Of a DNA stretch of 64,000 nt, positions 7,215 to 15,371 are shown one piece after another. Where the stretch lies: the NCBI RefSeq assembly GCF_015704865.1, contig NZ_JADQTO010000004.1:384755-448754 (forward strand), read 5' to 3'. The first letter of the stretch is position 1. Every line of letters begins with the position of its first letter. A program made the translations under genes and the position numbers. The notes beneath the pieces are model-generated. The model ran no database searches. It was not told the origin of the DNA and saw only the letters and a list, made by a program, of their open reading frames with translations. The DNA is from Actinoplanes aureus. GTDB lineage: Bacteria; Actinomycetota; Actinomycetes; Mycobacteriales; Micromonosporaceae.

Positions 7215-8618
7215 CTACTCCGCGTCGGCGGGAACCCGGCTGGGCTGCGGGACGGTCACCTTCGCCGAGGCGGTCACCTTGGCGGGCGGGGCGGTCGGCA
7301 CCTCAGCGGCGTGGGCGCCGGTCGAGCCTCCGGCCGGGGGTTGGCCGTCGGATTCCGCGTACGCCTCCTGGTTCTCCGGATCGGCGGCGGCCGCGAGCAC
7401 CGCGGCCGCGGCGAGCTCAGCCACCCGCTTGGCCTCTTTTTGCACCTGGCGCCGGACATCGGCGGCGTGCCGCTCGGCGGCCTCGCCGGCGCGCTCCGCC
7501 TCGCTGACCCGCTTGAGCTCCGCCTCCAGGCGCTTGCGCACGTCGGCGAGGCGCTGCTGGGTCCGCTCGGCCTCCTGCTCCGCGGTCTGCGCCTGCTCCT
7601 GTGCGGCGGCCCGGCGCTGCTCGGCCTCGGTGATCTCGGCCTGCGCGGCCTCGAGATCGCGACCGGCCTGAGCGATTCGCTCCTGCTGCGCGGCGATCTC
7701 CTTGCGTACGGCCGTGGCCTGCTCGTCGGAGCGGCGCAGCACCTCCTCCGCGTACTTGTCGGCCTCGCTGCGCAGATCGGCGCACTGCTTCTCGACGCCG
7801 GCGCGCATCTGGGCGAGCTCCTCCAGCACCGAGTGGCGGCGCAGGGCGAGCTCGTGCTCCACGGACGCCTTCAGGTCGGCGTGCTCGCGTTCCGCCTCGT
7901 TGCGCTTGGCCGTGATCTCCTGCTGGGTCTTCTCCCGGAGCGCCTTGAGCTCCTGCTCGGCCTGGACCCGGGTGGACTGCACGTAGCCGTCCACTTCGGC
8001 CTTGGTGCGCTGAGCGTCCTGAGCCGCCTTCTCGACCAGGTGCTTGGCCTCGCTGCGGGAGCGGGACAGGACGGCCTCGGCCTCGGAGTGCAGCTGCTCG
8101 GCGTTCTGCCGGGCGGCGGCCACCGCCTTGTCGGTGGCGGCGCGCTTGGCGGCGTCCGCCTTCTCCTCCTCGGCGCGGCGTGCGGCCAGGGCGATCTCGA
8201 AGTCGCGGATGCCGTCGTGGGCGTGCGCCTCGGCCTCCGCCCGGATCCGCTCGGCCTCGGCGAGCCGGCCGGCGATGTCGTCGGTGGCGGACGCCTTGAT
8301 CGCCTCGGCCTGCTCCTCGGCGAGGGCGAGGATCTGCTCGACCCGCGGGCCGAGGTGGCGGAACGAGACCTCACCGGTGATGCCGGAGTTGCGGCGCGTC
8401 TGCGTGATCTCCTGCTGGAGCCGCTCGATCTGCGCGCCCATCGCCTGAATCTGCGAGTAGGCCTGCTCGCGCTCGGCGGCCAGGGCGGCGATCTCGTTCT
8501 CCGCGCGAGCAACGTATCGCTCGACCTGCTTCTTCTCGTATCCCCGCAGAGCGGTTTCGAAGCTGGGCTCCGTGGCCGCCTCTCCGCCGAGACCGAAGAT
8601 TTCACCGCCGTGCGACAT
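7215..8618 (-). CDS. DivIVA/FilP-like coiled-coil cytoskeletal protein (paralogue 1)
   Basis: 467 residues. After a short Gly-rich start comes a DivIVA-like N-terminal module, FETALRGYEKKQVERYV (about residues 21-37). A second conserved patch, HLGPRVEQILALAEEQAEAI, follows near 95-115. The rest is an almost uninterrupted Ala/Glu/Arg-rich coiled coil to about residue 410, then a disordered Pro/Ala tail. The plan matches FilP/Scy-type proteins that organise polar growth in filamentous actinomycetes, often misannotated as cellulose-binding proteins. The ATG at 8618 is preferred because GTGAGGA lies eight bases upstream; an ATG at 8627 also exists. It is a tandem paralogue of the next gene upstream. 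Confidence 0.82.
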   Translation of the reverse strand: MSHGGEIFGLGGEAATEPSFETALRGYEKKQVERYVARAENEIAALAAEREQAYSQIQAMGAQIERLQQEITQTRRNSGITGEVSFRHLGPRVEQILALAEEQAEAIKASATDDIAGRLAEAERIRAEAEAHAHDGIRDFEIALAARRAEEEKADAAKRAATDKAVAAARQNAEQLHSEAEAVLSRSRSEAKHLVEKAAQDAQRTKAEVDGYVQSTRVQAEQELKALREKTQQEITAKRNEAEREHADLKASVEHELALRRHSVLEELAQMRAGVEKQCADLRSEADKYAEEVLRRSDEQATAVRKEIAAQQERIAQAGRDLEAAQAEITEAEQRRAAAQEQAQTAEQEAERTQQRLADVRKRLEAELKRVSEAERAGEAAERHAADVRRQVQKEAKRVAELAAAAVLAAAADPENQEAYAESDGQPPAGGSTGAHAAEVPTAPPAKVTASAKVTVPQPSRVPADAE

Positions 8619-8737
8619 GTTGTCCATCCTCACATACGCATCGTCCCGGAGCATATCGGTACACACCGGGTTGGCAGGGACTGTGCGGGTAGTCACCTTT
8701 TGTCTCACCTCGGCTTGCCAAAACCAGGCTACGCGCC

Positions 8738-8781
8738 AAAACGATTGAGGCCGCACCGGAGAAACTCCGGCACGGCCTCAA
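8738..8781 (-). terminator. Rho-independent terminator after paralogue 2 coiled-coil gene
   Basis: Bases 8745-8781 form TTGAGGCCG-CA-CCGGAG, loop AAA, CTCCGG-CA-CGGCCTCAA: a two-tier stem with a small symmetric internal loop. Read on the minus strand it is followed by TCGTTTT (8744-8738), the classic T-tract. It lies about 80 bases after the stop of the 8859-10184 gene and separates the two paralogous coiled-coil genes, so each probably has its own promoter. Confidence 0.8.
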
Positions 8782-8858
8782 TTCGCTCACAGCCCTCCGG
8801 CCGGTTCACCGTCGCGTATCTGCGGCGGTTCTGCAACCGGAGGCCAAAACGGGATCAA

Positions 8859-10184
8859 TCAGGAGTTGGTCTTGGCAGCCACCGGCTCCTCGCCGGCCTC
8901 GGCGTTCGGCTGCTCGGACTGCTCCGCCGCCTGCTGGGGAGCGGCCTGCTGGGCAGCCTCCCCGGGGGCACGCTGAGCGGGCGCGTCGGCCGATTTCGGG
9001 GCCGCCGGGACACCGGGAACCAGGCCGGAGAGACCGGAGAGCATCTGTCCCAGCTGGTTGGTGACCGCGTCCTTCTGACGGGTGAGATCCTCGACCTCGC
9101 GCCGCGCCGCCTGCGTGGTGAGCTCCGCCTCGGTACGCGCCTCGCTGAGCTGACGGCTCGCCTCGGCACGGGCCTCGCCGACGGTCTTCTCGGCCAGCGC
9201 CCGGGCCTTCTCGACCACCTCGGCGGCATTGCGCTCGGACTCGACGCGGCGGCTCTCGGCGCGCTGCTCGATCTCCTTGGCGCGGTCCTCGGCGGCGCGA
9301 GCCCGCTCCTCGGCCTCGGCCACCATCTTCTGGGTGGCCGCGACCTGGGCGGCGTGCCGCTCGGACTCCTCGCGCTCGGACTTCTCCCGGCGCTCGGCGG
9401 TTTCCAGCGCCAGCGCCTGGAGGTCCTTGTCGCGCTTGTCCCGCGCGTCGGTGAGCAGCTTGGTGGCCTCGGCGCGCTTCTCCTCGGCCTCGCGGGCCGC
9501 CTTGGCGCGAGCCTGGGTGATCTCCCGCTCGGCGGTGGCGCGCAGCGACGAGACCTCGCGCTCCACGGTCGACTTCAGCTCGGCGACCTCGTGCGCGGTG
9601 ACCGTACGCAACTGCTTGGTCTCGCGGTCCGCGTCCGAGCGGAGCGTGTCGGCCTCGCGGCGGGCCTGCACCCGGGTCTCGGCGGCCTCCCGCTCGGCGT
9701 GGGTGCGCAGCTGACCGGCCTCGCGCTCGGCGGTGGCCTTCATGGCCGCGGCCTCGGCGCGGGCCTTGTCGGTGATCTCCCGCGCCTCGAGCCGGGCGGC
9801 GGAGAGAATGCCCTCCGACTCGCGCTTGGCCTCACTGCGGTGATCGTTCGCCTGCTCCTCGGCGAGACGCAGGATCTGCTCCACCCGGGTGCCCAGCCCG
9901 GACAGAGTGGGACGGTTGTTCTCCTCCAACAACTTGTTGCTGTCGGCGAGTTTCTGCTCCAGCGCGTTGAGCCGCTGCTCAGCCTGGCGCAGACGACGCT
10001 GAGCGTCGTTCATCCTCTGCTCGGCCTCGCCGCGAGCCTGCTCGGACTGGTTCAGCGCGGCGAGCAGCCGGCCGATGTGTCCGTCGACCTGGTGACGGTC
10101 GTAACCCCGCAGGACAACAGTGAAGTCGTGCTGCGAGTTCGCGGTCTCGAAGAAGGCCAGGTTCTGATCCTGCTGCTGGGGCAT
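8859..10184 (-). CDS. DivIVA/FilP-like coiled-coil cytoskeletal protein (paralogue 2)
   Basis: 441 residues. The N-terminal DivIVA-like block is FTVVLRGYDRHQVDGHIGRL (about 21-40), followed by heptad-rich sequence, the second block LSGLGTRVEQILRLAEEQAN near 100, and a long Ala/Glu/Arg coiled coil with repeated AERE-type heptads. The C-terminus has TNQLGQMLSGLSGLVPG and a Gln/Ala-rich disordered tail. The DivIVA-like block and the RVEQIL patch match Streptomyces FilP as I remember it, which forms filaments giving hyphal tips mechanical strength. The ATG at 10184 is chosen because AGGA lies eight bases upstream; the frame is open further but lacks a ribosome site. Its own terminator follows. 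Confidence 0.85.
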   Translation of the reverse strand: MPQQQDQNLAFFETANSQHDFTVVLRGYDRHQVDGHIGRLLAALNQSEQARGEAEQRMNDAQRRLRQAEQRLNALEQKLADSNKLLEENNRPTLSGLGTRVEQILRLAEEQANDHRSEAKRESEGILSAARLEAREITDKARAEAAAMKATAEREAGQLRTHAEREAAETRVQARREADTLRSDADRETKQLRTVTAHEVAELKSTVEREVSSLRATAEREITQARAKAAREAEEKRAEATKLLTDARDKRDKDLQALALETAERREKSEREESERHAAQVAATQKMVAEAEERARAAEDRAKEIEQRAESRRVESERNAAEVVEKARALAEKTVGEARAEASRQLSEARTEAELTTQAARREVEDLTRQKDAVTNQLGQMLSGLSGLVPGVPAAPKSADAPAQRAPGEAAQQAAPQQAAEQSEQPNAEAGEEPVAAKTNS

Positions 10185-10464
10185 TGCGCCATCCTGGCGA
10201 GAAGGGGGCGGACATGCAAGAGCGGATGAGCATCCGAACCGCATCGTAGATCAGCTTTGACCTGGAGCGCAGTCGGGCCCCGGGCCGTTCGGCCGGGACC
10301 GCTCGGCTCACCGGCCGGAGTCGTGTCGTCCCGTCGCCACCTGGCCACTCGGGGCTTCGGGTGATCGGGGGCCGGTCGCGGCCAGCGTCGGTGCTGCTCA
10401 ATGGCGCTGATCCTGCCAGGTGGCCGGGGCCGAGTCAGGAGGAATCACCCGCTCGGCGTACCCG

Positions 10465-10932
10465 TCAGGCCGGCTCCACCAGCTCCACCAGGACGCCGCC
10501 GGCATCCTTGGGATGCACGAAGTTGATCCGCGAACCGGCCGTGCCGCGCCGCGGCTCGTCATAGAGAAGGCGTAGCCCGCGGGCCCGCAGCTTCTCCGCC
10601 GCGACCTCCACGTCGGCCACCGTGTACGCGAGTTGTTGCAGCCCCGGACCACTGCGGTCGAGGAACTTGGCGATCGCCGAGTCGGGGCGGGCCGGGGCGA
10701 GCAGCTGGAGCCGCGGCCCGGTGCCGTCGCCGACCGCGAGCATCGCTTCTCGTACGCCTTGTTCGTCGTTGGTCTCTTCGTGCACACAGCGCAAACCGAA
10801 GTTCTCCGCGTAGAAGCGGATGGCCGCGTCCAGATCGGGCACGGCGATACCGACGTGGTCGATGCGCAGTAATTCGATGTCGGAGAATGTGACATTGTCG
10901 GGCGCGCTGGCGCTCGGTGAGACGTCTGTCAT
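10465..10932 (-). CDS. mce: Methylmalonyl-CoA epimerase
   Basis: 155 residues with two vicinal-oxygen-chelate half-domains: IDHVGIAVPDLDAAIRFY (from residue 24) and LQQLAYTVADVEVAAEKL. It interconverts (S)- and (R)-methylmalonyl-CoA in propionate metabolism. Metal ligands seen are His26, the Gln in RLQLLAP, and the Glu in VELVEPA. The third ligand position, usually the second His of an HHIA motif, is Gln here (LQQLAY); I recall the same in other actinobacterial members, so it need not be inactive. The N-terminal ~20 residues are extra. Divergent from the thiolase gene, in the same neighbourhood as a MeaB chaperone and a B12 mutase subunit. Confidence 0.9.
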   Translation of the reverse strand: MTDVSPSASAPDNVTFSDIELLRIDHVGIAVPDLDAAIRFYAENFGLRCVHEETNDEQGVREAMLAVGDGTGPRLQLLAPARPDSAIAKFLDRSGPGLQQLAYTVADVEVAAEKLRARGLRLLYDEPRRGTAGSRINFVHPKDAGGVLVELVEPA

Positions 10933-11014
10933 GCGGTTAGTCTCGAACCTGACCCATCGTTAAGGCCACCCGGGTGTCCCCCAGCGCCCGGTCGTCGCAG
11001 ATCGGATCGAGACC

Positions 11015-12196
11015 GTGACCAGTTCCGTGATCGTCAGTGGCGCCCGGACCCCGATGGGGCGCCTGCTCGGCAACCTCAAGCACCTGCCCGCCACCGCGCT
11101 GGGCGGCCATGCGATCGCGGCGGCGCTGCGACGCGGCGGTGTGGCACCGGAACTGGTGCAGTACGTGATCATGGGACAGGTTCTCCAGGCCGGCTGCGGC
11201 CAGATCCCCGCCCGGCAGGCCGCGGTCGCCGCCGGCATCCCGATGACCACACCCGCGCTCACCATCAACAAGGTGTGCCTGTCCGGGATCGACGCGATCG
11301 CCATGGCCGACCAGCTGATCCGGGCCGGCGAGTTCGACATCGTGGTGGCCGGTGGCATGGAGTCGATGACCAACGCGCCGCACCTGCTCACCGACCAGCG
11401 GCAGGGCCGCAAGTTCGGTGACGTGCTGGTACGCGACCACACCGCCTTCGACGGCCTGATGGACCCGTGGGCCGGGATCTCGATGGGCGAGTCGACCGAG
11501 GCGACCGGCGTACGGCTCGGGATCACCCGCGCCGAGCAGGACGAGTTCGCCGCGCTCAGCCACCAGCGGGCCGCCGCCGCCCAGCGCGAGGGCCGGTTCG
11601 CCGAGGAGATCGCCCCGGTTCCGGCCGGTGGCCGCGACGCCGCACAGCCGGTGGAGACCGACGAGGGCGTCCGCCCGGGCGCCACTGCCGAGTCGCTGGC
11701 CGGTCTGCGTCCGGCGTTCACCCCGGACGGCACGATCACCGCCGCCACCGCCTCGCCGATCTCCGACGGCGCCGCCGCGGTCGTGGTGATGAGCAAGCGG
11801 AAGGCCAAGCAGCTCGGCCTGACCTGGATCGCCGAGATCGTGGCGCACGGCAACGTCGCCGGCCCGGACAGCTCGCTCCAGTCCCAGCCGGCCAACGCCA
11901 TCAAGCACGCCCTCGGCAAGGCCAAGCTGACCGTGGAAGACCTCGACCTGGTCGAGATCAACGAGGCGTTCGCCCAGGTGGTCATCCAGTCCACCCGCGA
12001 GCTGAAGGTGGACGACGACATCGTCAACGTGAACGGCGGTGCGATCGCCCTGGGCCACCCGATCGGCATGTCCGGCGCCCGGCTGGTACTGACCCTGGCG
12101 CTGGAACTCCAGCGGCGCGGCGGTGGCCTCGGCGCGGCCGGCCTCTGCGGCGGTGGCGGGCAGGGCGACGCGCTGATCATCAAGGTACCTTCGTAG
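11015..12196 (+). CDS. Acetyl-CoA C-acetyltransferase (thiolase)
   Basis: A 393-residue complete thiolase that condenses or cleaves acetoacetyl-CoA-type substrates. The nucleophilic cysteine is C88 in NKVCLSG. The second conserved segment is INEAFAQV. The catalytic histidine is H348 in [11 protein letters not shown], and the proton-shuttling cysteine is C378 in LCGGGGQG. The length fits the biosynthetic AtoB/PhaA class. Start is GTG at 11015 (GTGACCAGTTCC). It is two bases upstream of the meaB start, so the genes form an operon. Its position beside mce matches fadA4 (Rv1323) in M. tuberculosis. Confidence 0.92.
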   Translation: MTSSVIVSGARTPMGRLLGNLKHLPATALGGHAIAAALRRGGVAPELVQYVIMGQVLQAGCGQIPARQAAVAAGIPMTTPALTINKVCLSGIDAIAMADQLIRAGEFDIVVAGGMESMTNAPHLLTDQRQGRKFGDVLVRDHTAFDGLMDPWAGISMGESTEATGVRLGITRAEQDEFAALSHQRAAAAQREGRFAEEIAPVPAGGRDAAQPVETDEGVRPGATAESLAGLRPAFTPDGTITAATASPISDGAAAVVVMSKRKAKQLGLTWIAEIVAHGNVAGPDSSLQSQPANAIKHALGKAKLTVEDLDLVEINEAFAQVVIQSTRELKVDDDIVNVNGGAIALGHPIGMSGARLVLTLALELQRRGGGLGAAGLCGGGGQGDALIIKVPS

Positions 12197-12198
12197 CC

Positions 12199-13161
12199 GT
12201 GACCCGATCCCAGGACGTTCCCACCCTGGTGGCCAAGGCGCGGGAGGGCGACCCCCGATCGGTGGCCCGGCTGATCAGCCTGGTGGAGAACGGTGATCCG
12301 GCCCTGCCCGAGGTGGCCGCCGCGATGGCGCCGTACACCGGCCGGGCCCAGGTGATCGGCCTGACCGGCGCGCCCGGCGTGGGCAAGTCGACCACCACCA
12401 ACGAGCTGGTCCGGGTGCTGCGTGAGCAGGGTGCCCGGGTCGGTGTGCTGGCCGTCGACCCGTCCAGCCCGTTCAGCGGCGGCGCGATCCTCGGCGACCG
12501 GGTGCGGATGACCGAGCACACCGCGGACAGCGGCGTCTACATCCGGTCCATGTCCAGTCGCGGCCAGCTCGGCGGCCTGTCCGCGGCCACCCCGCAGGCG
12601 GTCCGCGTCCTCGAGGGCGCCGGCTGCGACGTCATCCTGGTCGAGACGGTCGGCGTCGGCCAGGCCGAGGTGGAGATCGCCTCCCTCGCCGACACCACAC
12701 TGGTGCTGCTCGCGCCGGGGATGGGCGACGCCATCCAGGCGGTCAAGGCCGGCGTGCTGGAGATCGCCGACGTCTTCGTGATCAACAAGGCGGACCGGCC
12801 CGGAGCCGACGCCACCTACCGCGACATCCAGGGCATGCTGGCCCTCGGCGAGCGCGCCTCCGGCGACTGGCGCCCCCAGGTGGTCCGGGCGGTCGCGGCC
12901 AAGGGCGAGGGCGTGGACGACGTGGTGGCCGCCATCAGCAAGCACCGGGACTGGCTGGAGAGCAGCGGCAACCTGCGTACCCGCCGGGAACAGCGGGCGG
13001 CGGCCGAGGTGTCCGCATTGGCCCTGGGCAGGCTGCGGGCCCGGATGGGCGACCTGCGCGAAGGCACGGCGCTCAGCTCGCTGGCCGCCCAGGTCGCCGC
13101 CGGCGACCTGGACCCCTACGCCGCGGCCGACCGGCTACTGGCGGGCCTCGAGGTTTCCTGA
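12199..13161 (+). CDS. meaB: MeaB/ArgK-type GTPase, acyl-CoA mutase chaperone
   Basis: A 320-residue G3E-family P-loop GTPase. Walker A is GAPGVGKS at 57-64, then LAVDPSSPFSGGAILGDR with the switch region, the Asp-less Walker B-like ILVETVGVGQ, and the NKAD guanine-specificity motif in VFVINKADRPG. The C-terminal helical dimerisation arm follows. MeaB proteins gate adenosylcobalamin loading and protect methylmalonyl- or isobutyryl-CoA mutase from inactivation. Start is the GTG at 12199, two bases after the thiolase stop. An IcmA-like mutase subunit lies 2.2 kb downstream and is the likely client. Confidence 0.92.
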   Translation: MTRSQDVPTLVAKAREGDPRSVARLISLVENGDPALPEVAAAMAPYTGRAQVIGLTGAPGVGKSTTTNELVRVLREQGARVGVLAVDPSSPFSGGAILGDRVRMTEHTADSGVYIRSMSSRGQLGGLSAATPQAVRVLEGAGCDVILVETVGVGQAEVEIASLADTTLVLLAPGMGDAIQAVKAGVLEIADVFVINKADRPGADATYRDIQGMLALGERASGDWRPQVVRAVAAKGEGVDDVVAAISKHRDWLESSGNLRTRREQRAAAEVSALALGRLRARMGDLREGTALSSLAAQVAAGDLDPYAAADRLLAGLEVS

Positions 13162-13269
13162 TCTTTTTCGGTACGGGTTTTCGAGAAGTCCCCTTGGCCA
13201 CCACGCGATCGACTGCCCGCTCCCGGCCGCGGCGCGACCGCCGGGCTTGAGCATCGGGCGGGGCTGCGC

Positions 13270-13851
13270 TCAGCCGAAGCGGGCGAGCGTCTCCTCGATC
13301 AGGGCGCGGTCCCAGTGCAGTGTGCCGTCGTGCAGGTCGTCGGCGGCGGCCCGGAGCCAGGTGATCTCGGCCCGGAGGGCGGCCATCCGGTACTCGTCCT
13401 CGATGAGGAAGATCCGGGGCAGGCCGGGCGGCGCCTGGGCGGCGATGGCGGCGACCCGCTCCTCCTGGGCGGTGGCGCGGCGTAGCAGCAGCTCGCGGGT
13501 CTCCGCCGGGGTGAGCATCGGCAGGAGGGCCAGCGCCACCGGGAGTTCCGGGAACTCGCGGGCCGGCTCGGGCAGCATCTCCAGGAGCCAGCGGCGCAAC
13601 GTCGCCGTGCCCTCGTCGGTCACCTCGTACACCGTGCGCTCCGGGCGTCCGGGCTCCCGGGTGGTCTCGCCCGGGCGGACCAGTTTCTCCCGGACCAGGC
13701 GTTCGAGGGTCTGGTAGACGCTGTTGCGCTGCGCCACGTTGACCAGCTGATCCTGGCCGCGCTCCTTGATCACCTGCTGCATCCGGTACGGGTGCATCGG
13801 CGCCTCCACGAGCAGTGCCAACAGGACCATCGCCAGAGGAGACCGCTTCAT
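13270..13851 (-). CDS. PadR family transcriptional regulator
   Basis: A 193-residue protein with an N-terminal winged helix typical of PadR (LAMVLLALLVEAPMHPYRMQ, then QRNSVYQTLERLVREKLVRP and the wing RTVYEVTDEG) and a C-terminal helical dimerisation domain (from about residue 90) with LRAEITWLRAAADDL. It probably represses the divergent FAD-monooxygenase gene and perhaps itself. The 53-base gap between the two start codons contains three copies of ATAGTCAT, two of which form a perfect inverted repeat on the monooxygenase start. The inducer is unknown, but PadR proteins often respond to phenolic or planar drugs. Confidence 0.88.
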   Translation of the reverse strand: MKRSPLAMVLLALLVEAPMHPYRMQQVIKERGQDQLVNVAQRNSVYQTLERLVREKLVRPGETTREPGRPERTVYEVTDEGTATLRRWLLEMLPEPAREFPELPVALALLPMLTPAETRELLLRRATAQEERVAAIAAQAPPGLPRIFLIEDEYRMAALRAEITWLRAAADDLHDGTLHWDRALIEETLARFG

Positions 13852-13868
13852 GGCGGCCAGCTTAGGCC

Positions 13869-13913
13869 TTGACGAGCCATAGTCATCTCATCAATAGTCA
13901 TTGTATGACTATG
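13869..13913 (+). promoter_or_regulatory. Leaderless promoter with overlapping inverted-repeat operator
   Basis: TTGACG (13869-13874) and AATAGT (13893-13898) are 18 bases apart, placing the transcription start at the ATG at 13905. The inverted repeat ATAGTCAT (13894-13901), TGT, ATGACTAT (13905-13912) covers the -10 box, start site and first codons. A third ATAGTCAT lies at 13879-13886. On the other strand TACAAT (13904-13899) could be a -10 for the PadR gene. The arrangement is what a PadR autoregulated repressor site would look like. Inferred, not tested. Confidence 0.55.
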
Positions 13914-15098
13914 AAGGAGAGAACGGCCGTCGTGATCGGCGGCGGGATCGCGGGCACCGCGACGGCCATCGCGCTGCGCTATGCCGGCTTCGCTCCGGTG
14001 CTCTACGAGGCGAAGGAGCGCGGCGCCGACGAGCGGGGTGCCTTCGTCACCCTCGCGGTGAACGGCGTCAACGCCCTCCGCTCGCTCGGGATGGACCCGG
14101 CCCGGGTGCTGGAGCGCGGCTTCGCCACCCCGGCCATCGCCCTGCGTGGCGCGTCCGGGCAGCTGCTGGCGGAGGTGCCGCTGGGTGGTCCGCTGCCGGA
14201 CGGCACGACCACCACCACGATCCGGCGCGCCGACCTGTACGCGGCCCTGCGAGCGGAGGCCGAGGGCCACGGCGTCCCGATCGAGTACGGCGCCCGGCTC
14301 AGCGCGGCCACCACCGGGGCCGGTGAGGTGACCGCGGTGTTCGAGGACGGCCGCAGCGCGAGCGGTGAGCTGCTGGTCGGGGCGGACGGGCTGCACTCGC
14401 GTACCCGGCAGGTGTTGAATCCCGGCGGCCCGGCGCCGCACTATCTCGGCCTGCTCAACGCGGGTGGTTTCACCGCGGGACCGGTCGTCGGCCCGCCGCC
14501 GGGGGTGATGCAGATGGCCTTCGGCCGGCGTGCCTTCTTCGGCTGGGCCGGCGCGCCGGACGGCTCGGTCTGGTGGTTCGCCAATCCGCCGCGCAAGCGG
14601 CCGGTGGAGCCGGGCGAGTTCTCGCCGGCGGCCTGGCGTGCCTACCTGCTCGACCTCTTCGAGGGGGAGCCGGCCGCCGGGTTCGTCGCGGCGTCGGACG
14701 AGATCCTCGGCCCGTGGAACACCCGGGACCTGCGGCGGGTCCGGCACTGGCGTGGGGACCGGGTGGTGCTGGTCGGTGACGCCGCGCACGCCGTGGCGCC
14801 GTCGTCGGGCCAGGGCGCGTCGATGGCGCTGGAGGACGCCGTGGTGCTCGGGTACAGCCTGCTGGAGCATCGCGCACTACCGGAGGCTCTCGCCGCGTAC
14901 GAGACGGTCCGCCGTCCCCGGGTGGAGAAGGTCGTGGCCCATGGACGGCGCTCCAGCAACACCAAGGTGCTGGGTCCGGTGGGTGCGGCGATCCGCGACG
15001 CCGTCCTGCCGGTGGTCATGCGGCGCCTGCATCGCGGCGGCGATCCGCAGGCCTGGATCCTCGACCATCGGCTGCCCGGCCTCGCCGCCAGCCGCTGA
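13905..15098 (+). CDS. FAD-dependent monooxygenase (PHBH/UbiH fold)
   Basis: 397 residues with the group A flavoprotein monooxygenase fold. The ADP-binding Rossmann motif VIGGGIAGTATAIALRYAG is at 9-27, the Asp-Gly motif is GADGLHSRTRQ near 160, and the ribityl-binding GD motif is LVGDAAHAVAPSSGQGASMALEDA near 290. Such enzymes hydroxylate aromatic or polyketide-type substrates, or inactivate antibiotics such as tetracycline or rifampicin, using NAD(P)H and O2. The substrate is not identifiable. Start is ATG 13905; ATG 13911 is an alternative. The gene is divergent from a PadR repressor, which suggests substrate-induced detoxification. Confidence 0.87.
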   Translation: MTMKERTAVVIGGGIAGTATAIALRYAGFAPVLYEAKERGADERGAFVTLAVNGVNALRSLGMDPARVLERGFATPAIALRGASGQLLAEVPLGGPLPDGTTTTTIRRADLYAALRAEAEGHGVPIEYGARLSAATTGAGEVTAVFEDGRSASGELLVGADGLHSRTRQVLNPGGPAPHYLGLLNAGGFTAGPVVGPPPGVMQMAFGRRAFFGWAGAPDGSVWWFANPPRKRPVEPGEFSPAAWRAYLLDLFEGEPAAGFVAASDEILGPWNTRDLRRVRHWRGDRVVLVGDAAHAVAPSSGQGASMALEDAVVLGYSLLEHRALPEALAAYETVRRPRVEKVVAHGRRSSNTKVLGPVGAAIRDAVLPVVMRRLHRGGDPQAWILDHRLPGLAASR

Positions 15099-15193
15099 CG
15101 CCATCGATCAGATGGCGCGAACGTGCCGGCGGCCCGCCGGCCGCTGACGCCGCCGGTCGGGCGGTGCGGGTCGGCAGGCGGTGATTGAGGCAT

Positions 15194-15224
15194 GCCCCGG
15201 CGGCGTGGCGGTCGCCACCGGGGC
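15194..15224. terminator. GC-rich hairpin, possible terminator
   Basis: GCCCCGG (15194-15200) pairs with CCGGGGC (15218-15224), and an inner TGGCG/CGCCA stem lies within, with a CGGCG bulge. It is about 100 bases after the monooxygenase stop. There is no T-tract, so it would be a weak or Rho-assisted terminator. The other ~240 bases between the monooxygenase and the mutase genes show only the candidate promoter listed next. Confidence 0.35.
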
Positions 15225-15336
15225 TGAGGGGGCCGTCGGCTCAACTGTCGATGATCACGAGCCGGAAGGACAGGAGCGGGAAGAGAACATTGGGGAACAA
15301 TGATCTCAAGATGACCATCCCGTCTATGTCATAGCC

Positions 15337-15365
15337 TTAATGATCGTTCAGTTCTGCGCTACGGT
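15337..15365 (+). promoter_or_regulatory. Candidate leaderless promoter of the acyl-CoA mutase gene
   Basis: TTAATG (15337-15342) and TACGGT (15360-15365) are separated by 17 bases, and the ATG at 15372 lies six bases after the second box. No Shine-Dalgarno sequence precedes the ATG. The -35 match is moderate. Confidence 0.4.
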
Positions 15366-15371
15366 GTCGGC

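Noticed and set aside
7140..10229. 1029-codon plus-strand frame across both coiled-coil genes
   Set aside because: Leu/Gly/Arg repetitive translation is the mirror of the Ala/Glu/Arg coiled coils on the other strand.
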